Shown: positions 17,051 through 25,261 of the stretch, one piece after another
How positions within the stretch are numbered: position 1 is the stretch's first letter
Layout: every line of letters starts with the position of its first letter
DNA from: Agromyces sp. LHK192
Lineage (GTDB): Bacteria; Actinomycetota; Actinomycetes; Actinomycetales; Microbacteriaceae
Direction of reading: 5' to 3'
DNA: 64,000 bases
Assembly (NCBI RefSeq): GCF_004006235.1
Contig: NZ_CP034753.1
Location: 3,162,001 to 3,226,000 of the forward strand
The notes under the pieces: generated by a model
What the model saw: the letters and a program-made list of their open reading frames with translations, nothing else
Told to the model about the DNA's origin: nothing
Database searches by the model: none
Translations under genes and position numbers: made by a program

Positions 17051-17141
17051 TGGCGGTGACGGTGGGATTTGAACCCACGGTAGGGGGTTACCCTACACAA
17101 CTTTTCGAGAGTTGCACCTTCGGCCGCTCGGACACGTCACC
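17051..17141 (-). tRNA. tRNA-Ser (anticodon CGA), CCA encoded
   Basis: Complete cloverleaf on the minus strand: acceptor GGTGACG paired with CGTCACC, anticodon loop with CGA (CTCTCGAAAAG), the long variable arm expected of Ser tRNAs (TGTAGGGTAACCCCCTAC), T-loop TTCAAAT. Ends in genomically encoded GCCA. Confidence 0.97.
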
Positions 17142-17250
17142 GGGATCGAGTGTAGACGGCGCGTTGCGTCCGGCCAAATCGAGCGGAGCGAGCGGATGCC
17201 CCGCCGCGGCGCCTCCCGCCGGTGTCGGCGGCCCCGGCTAGTCTCGCCGC

Positions 17251-18615
17251 ATGGCCAGACCCGCATCCTCCTTCCGTTGCAGCGAGTGCGGGTGGACGAC
17301 CGTCAAGTGGGTGGGTCGCTGCGGCGAGTGCCAGCAGTGGGGCACGGTCGTCGAGTCCGGGGCTCCCGCCGCCGCGACGCGCGTGCCGACCGCGATCGTG
17401 CCGATGGGCGAGCGCCGCGCTCGACCGATCGCCGAGGTCGAGGTCGAGCAGACCGCGCACCGGCCGACCGGCATCGGCGAGTTCGATCGCGTGCTCGGCG
17501 GCGGCGTCGTCGCGGGCGCGGCGATCCTGCTGTCGGGCGAGCCGGGCGTCGGCAAGTCGACGCTGCTGCTCGAGGTCGCGTCGCGCATCGCGTCGTCGGG
17601 GCGGCGCGTGCTCTACGTCAGCGCCGAGGAGTCGGCCGCGCAGGTGCGCCTGCGGGCCGACCGCACGGGCGCCCTCTCCCCCGACCTGTACCTCGCGAGC
17701 GAGAGCGACCTCGCGACGATCCTCGGCCACGTCGACGAGGTCTCGCCGCAGCTGCTCATCGTCGACTCCGTGCAGACCGTCGCCAGCTCGCTCTCCGACG
17801 GCCTGCCCGGGCAACCGAGCCAGGTCCGCGAGGTGGCGTCCAGCCTCATCCGAGTCGCGAAGGAGCGCAACCTCCCGGTGCTCATCGTCGGCCACGTCAC
17901 GAAGGACGGCTCGATCGCGGGGCCGCGCCTGCTCGAGCACCTCGTCGACGTGGTGTGCCACTTCGAGGGCGACCGGCAGACGTCGCTGCGATTCGTGCGC
18001 GCGCTGAAGAACCGGTTCGGGCCCACCGACGAGGTCGGGTGCTTCGAGATGACCGGCGACGGCATCAGCGAGGTCGCCGACCCATCGGGGCTGTTCCTCA
18101 GTCGGTCGCGGGCTGCGGTCAGCGGCACGTGCGTCACCGTCGCGCTCGAGGGCCGGCGTGCACTGCCGGTCGAGGTGCAGGCGCTCGTCGTCGAGACCAA
18201 GGCGCCGCAACCGCGCCGGGTGGTCAACGGCGTCGATCCCGCTCGCGTCGCGATGATCCTCGCCGTGCTCGAACGGCGGGCGGGCCTGCGTCGGCTGGGC
18301 GAGTTCGACGTCTACGTCTCGACCGTCGGCGGTGTTCGGCTCGCCGAGCCCGGCGCCGACCTCGCCATCGCCATCGCGATCGCCTCAGCGGTTCGAGACC
18401 GGGCCGTCCCGCACGACCTCGCCGCGTTCGGCGAGATCAGCCTCGCGGGCGAGGTGCGCCCCGTGACCGCGGCCCGCCAGCGCACGGCGGAGGCCGGACG
18501 GCTCGGCTACCGCACGATCGTCGACGTCGAGGCCGGAAGCGTGCGCGCGGCCGTCGAGCAGGCGATGATCGCCTCGGCGAGCCCCCGCGAGCGGGAGCTC
18601 GACGCGGCGTTCTGA
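17251..18615 (+). CDS. radA: DNA repair protein RadA
   Basis: 454 residues. A C4 zinc finger (Cys10, 13, 24, 27) is followed by a RecA-like ATPase with Walker A SGEPGVGKST (~95-104), the RadA-specific KNRFG motif near residue 252, and a C-terminal Lon-like domain (~300-450: LRRLGEFDVYVSTVGGVR). RadA promotes branch migration of recombination intermediates. In many Actinobacteria disA follows radA; here the next gene is unrelated and on the other strand. Confidence 0.97.
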   Translation: MARPASSFRCSECGWTTVKWVGRCGECQQWGTVVESGAPAAATRVPTAIVPMGERRARPIAEVEVEQTAHRPTGIGEFDRVLGGGVVAGAAILLSGEPGVGKSTLLLEVASRIASSGRRVLYVSAEESAAQVRLRADRTGALSPDLYLASESDLATILGHVDEVSPQLLIVDSVQTVASSLSDGLPGQPSQVREVASSLIRVAKERNLPVLIVGHVTKDGSIAGPRLLEHLVDVVCHFEGDRQTSLRFVRALKNRFGPTDEVGCFEMTGDGISEVADPSGLFLSRSRAAVSGTCVTVALEGRRALPVEVQALVVETKAPQPRRVVNGVDPARVAMILAVLERRAGLRRLGEFDVYVSTVGGVRLAEPGADLAIAIAIASAVRDRAVPHDLAAFGEISLAGEVRPVTAARQRTAEAGRLGYRTIVDVEAGSVRAAVEQAMIASASPRERELDAAF

Positions 18616-18644
18616 GGCCGGCGCGCTGACTCGCCTCGGCCCGC

Positions 18645-19052
18645 TCAGGCGTCGAGCACGCGCAGCAGCTCGGCCGGCGGCGCCTGCATCGGATGCGGAC
18701 CCGCGATGTCGAGGAACACCGTCGTGATCGTCGATTCGTACCGCTTGAGGAACGTGCGCAGCCACGCCGGGCTCTGCAGGCCGACGGCCGGCGGCAGGTT
18801 CGCGGGCTTGTTCGCGGCGTCGCTGAACAGCAGCAGCGCGACCTCGCCCGTGTTCGGGTCCCGGTAGGTCCACACCTCGCCGCTGTCGAGCGGCTTGTCG
18901 CGCGGGCCGGGCTTGATCAGCGGAACGACCGTGTTGCCGTTGCGCAGCGCGAGGGCGACGGCGGCCATGTCCTGCTTCTCGAGGGCTTCGGCGAGTGCCT
19001 GCGACCGGAACTCGACGGGTTCGCCGGACTTCTTGCGCGCCTTGCCTGCCAT
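18645..19052 (-). CDS. SseB-like domain protein
   Basis: 135 residues from the ATG at 19052. The central part (LRNGNTVVPLIKPG, VALLLFSDAANKPANLP, AWLRTFLKRYESTITTVFLDIAG) resembles the SseB N-terminal-like family found in small actinobacterial proteins. The function is unknown; the family has been linked loosely to secretion or protein interaction. Basic N-terminus, no signal peptide. Convergent with radA. Confidence 0.7.
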   Translation of the reverse strand: MAGKARKKSGEPVEFRSQALAEALEKQDMAAVALALRNGNTVVPLIKPGPRDKPLDSGEVWTYRDPNTGEVALLLFSDAANKPANLPPAVGLQSPAWLRTFLKRYESTITTVFLDIAGPHPMQAPPAELLRVLDA

Positions 19053-19103
19053 GCGATCCAGCCTATCCGCCGGGCGCGACGACGCAGCCGCCGGGCGGCC
19101 CCG

Positions 19104-19140
19104 CGACACGGCCCCACGACACGGCCCCACGACACGGCCC
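19104..19140. repeat. 13-bp tandem repeat, nearly three copies
   Basis: Unit CGACACGGCCCCA repeated at 19104, 19117 and 19130 (last copy incomplete) in the 112-base gap upstream of the SseB-like gene. Confidence 0.85.
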
Positions 19141-19164
19141 GACGCATCGGCGCCCGCGCGCCCG

Positions 19165-19821
19165 TCAGTACAGCATGAACTGCTTGGACTCCACCTGCTC
19201 GCGCCCGTCGACGGTGACGAACAGGTGGTACGACGCTCCGCCCGACGGCACGGTCTCGCGTGCGCCGCCGCAGGTGTCGGGCGCCGATCGGGTGCGGTCC
19301 CAGATGATCGGAACGCTCGACGACACCGGCGTGCCCGGCGTAAGCAGCACCTCGGCGTCGATGGCGTCGACCTGGCAGTCGGTCGACGTCCAGTACGTCT
19401 CTTCACCGCTCTTGACGACGAACACCTGCGCCTTGGTTCCGGCGTTCATGACGCACGCGTTCTTGCCGGTGTTCGTGAGGGTCACCGAGAGGTTCGGCTG
19501 CTCGCCCTCGCCGTACTGCGTCTTGTCGGTCACGGCCTCGACCTGCACCTGCGACGCCGTGCAGGCGTCTCCGTCGGCGGCGACGGGTTCGGTGGGGATG
19601 ACCGTGGTGGGCGCTTCGGCGGCCTCGGTCGAGGGGGCATCCGATGCCGGTGCGGTGGCGGGCGTCTTGCCCGAGGCATCCGACCCCTGGCTGGCACCGG
19701 GCCGCACGAAGATCAGCACGACCGCAGCGATGACCGCGACCAGGCCGAGCAGCACGACGAGGCGCCGGCGACGGTACACCGCGGGCGAGAGACGCCCGTT
19801 CGGGGTGCGGTTCGTCGACAT
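19165..19821 (-). CDS. Membrane-anchored protein with extracellular beta domain
   Basis: 218 residues from the ATG at 19821 (a GTG two codons upstream is possible). A basic N-terminus and one transmembrane helix (~22-42, VVLLGLVAVIAAVVLIFV) are followed by a Thr/Ala/Pro/Glu-rich linker and an extracellular domain with four Cys (CTASQVQVE, NACVMNAG, STDCQVD, DTCGGA), probably two disulphides. The repeated strand pattern suggests an Ig-like fold. Function unknown. Confidence 0.8.
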   Translation of the reverse strand: MSTNRTPNGRLSPAVYRRRRLVVLLGLVAVIAAVVLIFVRPGASQGSDASGKTPATAPASDAPSTEAAEAPTTVIPTEPVAADGDACTASQVQVEAVTDKTQYGEGEQPNLSVTLTNTGKNACVMNAGTKAQVFVVKSGEETYWTSTDCQVDAIDAEVLLTPGTPVSSSVPIIWDRTRSAPDTCGGARETVPSGGASYHLFVTVDGREQVESKQFMLY

Positions 19822-19884
19822 GCGCACAGGGTACGGCCGCGGGATGCCGCAGCCGGCGCACCGCCACGGCGCGCCGGGCGATGC

Positions 19885-20388
19885 TCAGAGCAGTTTCAGC
19901 ATCCTCGTGTTGCCGAGGGTGTTCTGCTTGACGCGGGCCAGGTCGAGGAACTCCGCGACACCCTCGTCGTGCGAGCGCACGAGTTCGGCGTACACGACCG
20001 GGTCGACGGTCTCTGCACCCATGTCCTCGAACCCGTGGCGGCCGAAGAAGTCGACCTCGAACGTGAGGCAGAACAGCCGGCTGAGCCCGAGCTCTCGCGC
20101 CTGCGTCTCGAGCGCGTCGAGCAGCGCGTGGCCGACGCCGTGGCCGAGCCATCCGTCGGACACGGCGAGCGTGCGCACCTCGCCGAGGTCCTCCCACATG
20201 ACGTGCAGCGCGCCGCAGCCGATGAGCGATCCGTCGGATGCCTCGGCGACGTGGAACTCCTGCAGCGCGCCGTACAGGTCGACGCGCTCCTTGCCGAGCA
20301 GGATTCGTCGCTGGACCAGCGGCTCCACGAGGTCGACGATCTGCACCACGTCGCTCGTGCGCGCCCGGCGCACCTGGAATCCGGTCAT
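19885..20388 (-). CDS. argA: Amino-acid N-acetyltransferase (short ArgA type)
   Basis: 167 residues, a single GNAT domain with acetyl-CoA loop GWLGHGVGHAL (~79-89) and the characteristic FEVDFFGRHGFEDM segment. It matches the short N-acetylglutamate synthase of Actinobacteria (like mycobacterial Rv2747), which acetylates L-glutamate in the first step of arginine synthesis. No other arg gene is adjacent, so a relaxed amine specificity cannot be excluded. It lies just downstream of the D-amino-acid locus on the same strand. Confidence 0.8.
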   Translation of the reverse strand: MTGFQVRRARTSDVVQIVDLVEPLVQRRILLGKERVDLYGALQEFHVAEASDGSLIGCGALHVMWEDLGEVRTLAVSDGWLGHGVGHALLDALETQARELGLSRLFCLTFEVDFFGRHGFEDMGAETVDPVVYAELVRSHDEGVAEFLDLARVKQNTLGNTRMLKLL

Positions 20389-20416
20389 CCGTTCATCGTA
20401 GGGCGATCGGATGCCG

Positions 20417-21553
20417 TCACCGTCCGAGCAGTTCCCGCATGAGCCCGACCAGCAGCGCGGTGCGCGCGGGGATGTCCGCGACCATCACGTGCTCGGTGTC
20501 GGCGTGCGCGCCGCCGCCGACGGCTCCCAGTCCGTCGAGGGTCGGCACGCCGATGCCCGCCGTGAAGTTCCCGTCGGAGGCGCCGCCGACGACGATCGCC
20601 TCGGGCAACTCGAGCCCGAGGTCGTCGGCGACGGCCTGCGCGCGCCGCCACAGCGCCTCGGCCGCGCTGACCTCGAGCGGCGGCCGGTTGATGCCGCCGT
20701 GCACGGCGATGCGGGCGCCGGTGACCGGGACGAGCGAGCGGAACGCCGCATCGACCCGCTCCTGCTCGGAGGCGGTGAGCGCGCGCACGTCGACGACGAA
20801 CGACGCACTCGCGGGCACCGTGTTCGGCGTCGTGCCGCCGTGGGCGACGGTCGGCGTGACCGAGGTCCCCTCCGAGGCATCCGCGAATCCGACGACCACG
20901 CCGACCTGGTGCGCGAGTTCGACCGTCGCGTTCACGCCCTTCTCGGGTTCGAGGCCGGCGTGCGCGGCCCGGCCGGTGATGTCGACGCGGTAGTGCGAGA
21001 CGCCCTTGCGGCCGATCTTCAGCGCACCGCCGTCGCCGCTGGCCTCGAGCACGAGCGCGGCGACGCATCCCTCCGCCTCCTGCTCGATCAACGCACGCGA
21101 CGAGTGCGAGCCGAGCTCCTCGTCGCCGGTCACCAGGAGCGTGACGGCCGCGTCGGACAGGTGCCCGAGGTGGGCCGCCGCGTGCACGGCCATGACGAGC
21201 CCGGTGAGCATGTCGAAGCAGCCCGGGCCGCGGATCACGCCGTCCTGGATCGAGAACGGATGCGTCTCCAGCGACCCGATCGGCCACACCGTGTCGTGGT
21301 GCGCGAGCAGGAGCACGCGCGGGGCATCCGGTTCGGGTGATCCGAGGTGCCAGCGCAGGTGGGTGCTCCCGTCGACGACGATGCGCTCGGGGGCGAAGCC
21401 GAGGCGTCGTTCGCCGACCTCGGCGACCACGTCGGCCGAGCGGGCGACCGCGTCGTGGTCGGCCGACGGTGATTCGACGCGCACGACCGCTTCGAGGTCG
21501 GCGAGCAGGTCGGGAAGGACCGACTCGGCCCAGGCCAGGAGTTGATGCGTCAT
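20417..21553 (-). CDS. M20-family metallohydrolase (carboxypeptidase G2/deacylase-like)
   Basis: 378 residues with the M20 zinc ligands in order: His86-Asp in LLLAHHDTVW, Asp114 in GPGCFDM, Glu145-Glu146 in TGDEELGS, and a C-terminal His in GGGAHADTEH. A lid domain lies at ~185-285. It resembles CPG2-type enzymes, which remove N-acyl groups from L-glutamate or other L-amino acids. ATGA-coupled to the D-acyl-deacylase upstream. With the nearby acyltransferase and racemase it is the obvious candidate for the N-acyl-L-amino acid hydrolase that finishes a D-to-L conversion. Confidence 0.88.
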   Translation of the reverse strand: MTHQLLAWAESVLPDLLADLEAVVRVESPSADHDAVARSADVVAEVGERRLGFAPERIVVDGSTHLRWHLGSPEPDAPRVLLLAHHDTVWPIGSLETHPFSIQDGVIRGPGCFDMLTGLVMAVHAAAHLGHLSDAAVTLLVTGDEELGSHSSRALIEQEAEGCVAALVLEASGDGGALKIGRKGVSHYRVDITGRAAHAGLEPEKGVNATVELAHQVGVVVGFADASEGTSVTPTVAHGGTTPNTVPASASFVVDVRALTASEQERVDAAFRSLVPVTGARIAVHGGINRPPLEVSAAEALWRRAQAVADDLGLELPEAIVVGGASDGNFTAGIGVPTLDGLGAVGGGAHADTEHVMVADIPARTALLVGLMRELLGR

Positions 21554-23055
21554 CGCGGTTCGCCTCGCAGTCCACGTCCGGGGAACGACCCTTCGACGAT
21601 ATCCCCGTCGCGCACGACGAAGACCCCGTTGACGAGCAGGTGCTCGACGCCCTGCGAGGGTCGGGTCGAGTCCAGGTAGGTCGCGCGGTCGGTGATCCGG
21701 GCCGGATCGATGACCACGAGGTCGGCGTCGGCGCCCGGTGACAGCCGGCCCTTGCGGGTCGCGCCCGGCGCGATGCCGTCGAGGATGCGCGCCGGCAGGT
21801 GGCTGCAGCGGCGGAACGCCTCCATCCAGGTCCACAGCCCGTGCTCGCGAACCATCATCCGCAGCGACCGCGCGAACGTGCCGGCGGTGCGGGGGTGGGT
21901 CTGTCCGCCCGGCGGCAGCGGCCACTGGGCGGTGTCGGTCGAACCGTCTGGCCACGTGACGTGCATCGCGTCGGAGGCGACGATGCTGTCGGGGAAGGCG
22001 AGCGACTGCCGGAGCAGGGCGGCGTCGCGTTCGTCGCGCTCGTCGAGGAACTCGACGATGACGAGCGCTCCCGGCTGGGTCTCGCGCAGGTGCCGCAGCC
22101 GGGCCTCGTCGGCGATGCGCTCCTGCGTGTCGACGACGACCAGGTTCTGCGGCCGCAGGTCCCACGCCGGCAGCGCCTCGGGCGCGAGGAACGCCGCCCC
22201 GATCCCCGTCGAGCCCGCGCCGTACGGGTACGCCTCGACGGTGATGCCGGCGCCGCCGGCCCGCGCCGCCTCGATGGTGCCGAGCGTGCGGTCGACGTGG
22301 CGGCGCGACGTGCTGTTGACGTGGCAGTGGTGGGCGGTGCCGCCGAACTCCATGGCCGAGCGCGCGACCTCGAGGGTCCCGTCGATGGGCGTGGTCGGGT
22401 CGGCCTCGACGATCTCGCGGACGTGCGTGAACGTCGGGGCACCGGCGGATGCCGCGAGCCTCGCGACCGCACGGAACTCCTCAGGGTCGGTGCGCGGCGC
22501 GTACCCCATGAGCACGCCGATGCCGAGCGCCCCCTGCGCGAGTTCCTCCTCGAGGAGTCCGATCCAGCGGCTGAGCTGCGCGGGCGACGAGTCGCCGAGC
22601 CACGCGCGGTCGTTCAGGATGTCGAGGTCGCCGAACGGGTCGGCATCGCTCGTGCGTCCCGACAGCACGGCGGCGCGGGCCATCGTCCACGAGGCCGAGA
22701 AGCCGTAGTTGAGCGGTCGGCCCTCCTCCGCGGCGCGCGCGTACGCGCGGTCGACGGGCATCAGGCCCATCTCGAGGTCGAGGGCCGTGGTGACGCCGTC
22801 CATCGCCTGGAGCCGCTGGCCCGCGATCGAGTGCACGTGGCTGTGCAGGTCGACGAAGCCCGGGCCGACGACCTTGCCGGTCACGTCGACGACGGTGACG
22901 CCGGAGGATGCCTCGGGCACTGCGCCCACGGCATCCGATGACGCCCTCGGCCGGATCTCCGCGACGGAACCGTCGCGGATGAACACGTCGGCGATCCCGT
23001 CGAACCCGGAGGCCGGGTCGACGACCCGGCCCCCGGTCAGCAGCACATCGGTCAT
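21550..23055 (-). CDS. N-acyl-D-amino-acid deacylase (amidohydrolase)
   Basis: 501 residues of the amidohydrolase superfamily. Metal motif DLHSHVHS (~67-74), TIM barrel to ~450, and the D-aminoacylase signatures ASDAMHVTWPDG and HPRTAGTFARSLRMMVRE; the small beta-sandwich is split between both ends (GRVVDPASGFDGIADVFIRD; RKGRLSPGADADLVVIDPA). Expected reaction: hydrolysis of N-acyl-D-amino acids to D-amino acids. ATGA overlaps on both sides place it in one translationally coupled unit with the serine hydrolase and the M20 enzyme. Confidence 0.9.
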   Translation of the reverse strand: MTDVLLTGGRVVDPASGFDGIADVFIRDGSVAEIRPRASSDAVGAVPEASSGVTVVDVTGKVVGPGFVDLHSHVHSIAGQRLQAMDGVTTALDLEMGLMPVDRAYARAAEEGRPLNYGFSASWTMARAAVLSGRTSDADPFGDLDILNDRAWLGDSSPAQLSRWIGLLEEELAQGALGIGVLMGYAPRTDPEEFRAVARLAASAGAPTFTHVREIVEADPTTPIDGTLEVARSAMEFGGTAHHCHVNSTSRRHVDRTLGTIEAARAGGAGITVEAYPYGAGSTGIGAAFLAPEALPAWDLRPQNLVVVDTQERIADEARLRHLRETQPGALVIVEFLDERDERDAALLRQSLAFPDSIVASDAMHVTWPDGSTDTAQWPLPPGGQTHPRTAGTFARSLRMMVREHGLWTWMEAFRRCSHLPARILDGIAPGATRKGRLSPGADADLVVIDPARITDRATYLDSTRPSQGVEHLLVNGVFVVRDGDIVEGSFPGRGLRGEPR

Positions 23056-24515
23056 GCGTCCAGTCTCGGGGTCGCACGGGCACCGAGGTGCACGTACCTG
23101 CGGCCGCCGTCGAGTTCGTAGAACGTGACCGCCATCCATGTCTCGGTGCCGGCCGCGCGGGTGACCCAGAGGTTCTCGGCGACCGGGTGCAGCGGGTAGT
23201 CCGTGCCCGGGTCCTCCTCGAGTTCGGCGAGCAGCCCCAGCGGCGTCATCCGGAGCACCGGCGGGGCGTCGCCCTCGCCCGCGGAGACCTCGATGCGCAC
23301 CGACGCGCGGCCGTAGACGCCGACGTGCGGCGCGATGTCGCCCTCGAAGCCCTCGACCGGTTCGAGCTGGGCGGCCATCTCGACGCCGGCGAGCTCGGCG
23401 AAGATCTCGCGGTACAGGTCCATGTGGAGGTCGCGCGTGTGGCCGCCGTTCGTCAGCAGCGCGACGGCGAAGCCCTGCTCGGGCAGCACCCGCAGGAACG
23501 CGGCCTGGCCGATCGTGTTGCCGTCGTGCCCGAGCAGTCGGTGCCCGTTCCAATCGAACCGGATCCAGCCGACGCCCCACGAGTCGCCCAGGGTGTACGG
23601 GTCGGGCAGTTCGGCCTGCTTCGACGCCATCTCCGCGACGGATGCCTCGGAGAGCACGCGCGTGCCGTCGGCTGCGAGCCCGCCGGCCAGGTGCATCCGC
23701 GCGAACGACAGCAGGTCGGAGACGGGGCAGGTGATGAGGCCGGCGGGGCCGAGCGGGCGCGGCAGGCTCCAGACGGGCACGACCTGCGGCTCGCCGTCGG
23801 GCCCGTCGACGTGCCCGACCGCGGCGGGGTGCAGCAGCGCCTCCTCGGGCAGGGTGCCCGTGGCCCGCAGGCCCAGCGGCGTGTAGAGGCGTTCGCGCAT
23901 CGCGGCATCCCACGTCTTGCCGGTGAGCACCTCGATCACGCGGCCGGCCAGCGAGAAGCCGGCGTTGCAGTACGACCAGGTCTCGCCGATGGGGTGGTTC
24001 TGCGTCTGCTCCTTGAGGAGCGCGACGTACTTCTCGAGGTTGTCGTCGCCGCGGCCGGTGTCGGTGAACACGTCGCCGTCGATGCCGCTCGTGTGCGCGA
24101 GCAGGTGCCGCAGCGTCACGGCACGCGCGACGTCCATGTCGGCGAGCTCGAAGTCGGGCAGCACCTCGATGACCGGGGTGTCGAGCGTGACGAGCCCCTC
24201 GTCGACGAGCTGCATGACGACGGTCGCCGTCCACACCTTGGAGATCGAGCCGATCTGGAACACGGCCTCGGGCGACACCGGGATCTTCGCCGGCACGTGC
24301 AGGTAGCCGTGCACGGCGGTGACGAGTTCGTCGGGCTCGCCGTCGGCGCCCAGGCGCAGGATGCCCAGCTGCGCGCCGGGCACGCCGTGGCGTGCGGCGA
24401 GCTCGGCGAGGCGCCGCTCCCAGTGCGCCGCGTCGATCGGCGGGGTCGCGTCGGTGGGCTGGGTCGCGGGCGCCTCGTCGGCGGCCGTGGTGCTGACGGT
24501 GACGGTGTCGGTCAT
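23052..24515 (-). CDS. Serine hydrolase of the class C beta-lactamase/D-aminopeptidase family
   Basis: 487 residues, no signal peptide, so cytosolic. The serine beta-lactamase-like domain (~35-385) has the SxxK pair Ser90-Lys93 (GSISK), Tyr182-Asn184 (SYCN) and HDGNTIGQ in place of the KTG box. A C-terminal beta domain of ~100 residues is like that of D-aminopeptidases (DmpA/DAP type). The neighbours (importer, D-acyl deacylase, M20) favour peptide or D-amide hydrolysis over antibiotic resistance. Paralogue of the gene at 30265. Confidence 0.88.
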   Translation of the reverse strand: MTDTVTVSTTAADEAPATQPTDATPPIDAAHWERRLAELAARHGVPGAQLGILRLGADGEPDELVTAVHGYLHVPAKIPVSPEAVFQIGSISKVWTATVVMQLVDEGLVTLDTPVIEVLPDFELADMDVARAVTLRHLLAHTSGIDGDVFTDTGRGDDNLEKYVALLKEQTQNHPIGETWSYCNAGFSLAGRVIEVLTGKTWDAAMRERLYTPLGLRATGTLPEEALLHPAAVGHVDGPDGEPQVVPVWSLPRPLGPAGLITCPVSDLLSFARMHLAGGLAADGTRVLSEASVAEMASKQAELPDPYTLGDSWGVGWIRFDWNGHRLLGHDGNTIGQAAFLRVLPEQGFAVALLTNGGHTRDLHMDLYREIFAELAGVEMAAQLEPVEGFEGDIAPHVGVYGRASVRIEVSAGEGDAPPVLRMTPLGLLAELEEDPGTDYPLHPVAENLWVTRAAGTETWMAVTFYELDGGRRYVHLGARATPRLDA

Positions 24516-25261
24516 GCTGGGCTCCTGATCGGATCGGGGACCGCGGCGAGCAGCTCGCGGGTGTACGGGTGGTCGGGGGACTCGAGCACGGACCCGGCCG
24601 GGCCGTGCTCGACGATGCGGCCGTCGCGCATGACGGCGACCGACGAGGCGACGTACCTGACGACGGCCAGGTTGTGCGAGATGAAGAGCATCGACAGGCC
24701 GAGCTCGCGCTGCAGCTCGCGCACGAGGTTCAGCACCGCGCCCTGCACGGAGACGTCGAGCGCCGAGGTGATCTCGTCGGCCACGATCACGTCGGGCCGC
24801 GCCGCGAGGGCGCGCGCGATCGCGACCCGCTGGCGCTGGCCGCCCGACAGTTCGCCGGGCCGGGCGTCGCGACGCGACGGGTCGAGGTGCACCAGTTCGA
24901 GGAGCCGTTCGATCTCGGCGCGCCGCTCGGAGCGCGGCACGTCCCGCGGGAGCGACTCGGCGATCGTCGCGCCGATGCTCATGCGGGGGTCGAGCGACGA
25001 CTGCGGGTCCTGGAACACCATCTGCACCGGGCGACGACCGTGGCGCGGCAGGTCCACGCCGTCGAGCAGGATGCGTCCGCCCGCCGTCGGGGCGAGGCCG
25101 ACCACCGCGCGGGCGATCGTGGACTTGCCGGAGCCCGACTCCCCCACCAGGCCCACGATCTCGCCGTGCGGCACGGTGAGGCTGACGCCGTCGACCGCGA
25201 GGTGCGCGTGGGCACCATGGCCGTAGCGCACGACGAGGTCCTCGATGCGCAGCTCGCTCAT
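24512..25261 (-). CDS. Peptide ABC transporter ATP-binding protein (DppF type)
   Basis: 249 residues with Walker A GESGSGKST, Q-loop VFQDPQSSLDPRM, signature LSGGQRQRVAIARAL and Walker B VIVADEITSALD. The C-terminus (ILESPDHPYTRELL-like) is that of oligopeptide ATPases. It pairs with the ATPase half of the DppC-DppD fusion upstream. ATGA overlaps at both ends. Confidence 0.93.
   Translation of the reverse strand: MSELRIEDLVVRYGHGAHAHLAVDGVSLTVPHGEIVGLVGESGSGKSTIARAVVGLAPTAGGRILLDGVDLPRHGRRPVQMVFQDPQSSLDPRMSIGATIAESLPRDVPRSERRAEIERLLELVHLDPSRRDARPGELSGGQRQRVAIARALAARPDVIVADEITSALDVSVQGAVLNLVRELQRELGLSMLFISHNLAVVRYVASSVAVMRDGRIVEHGPAGSVLESPDHPYTRELLAAVPDPIRSPA

Noticed and set aside
16897..17100. 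Longer N-terminus for the eCIS-motif protein
   Set aside because: The extension would run through the tRNA-Ser gene on the same strand.
23052..24515. Beta-lactam resistance gene
   Set aside because: No signal peptide, altered third motif and a peptide-use neighbourhood; D-aminopeptidase-type hydrolase is the simpler reading.
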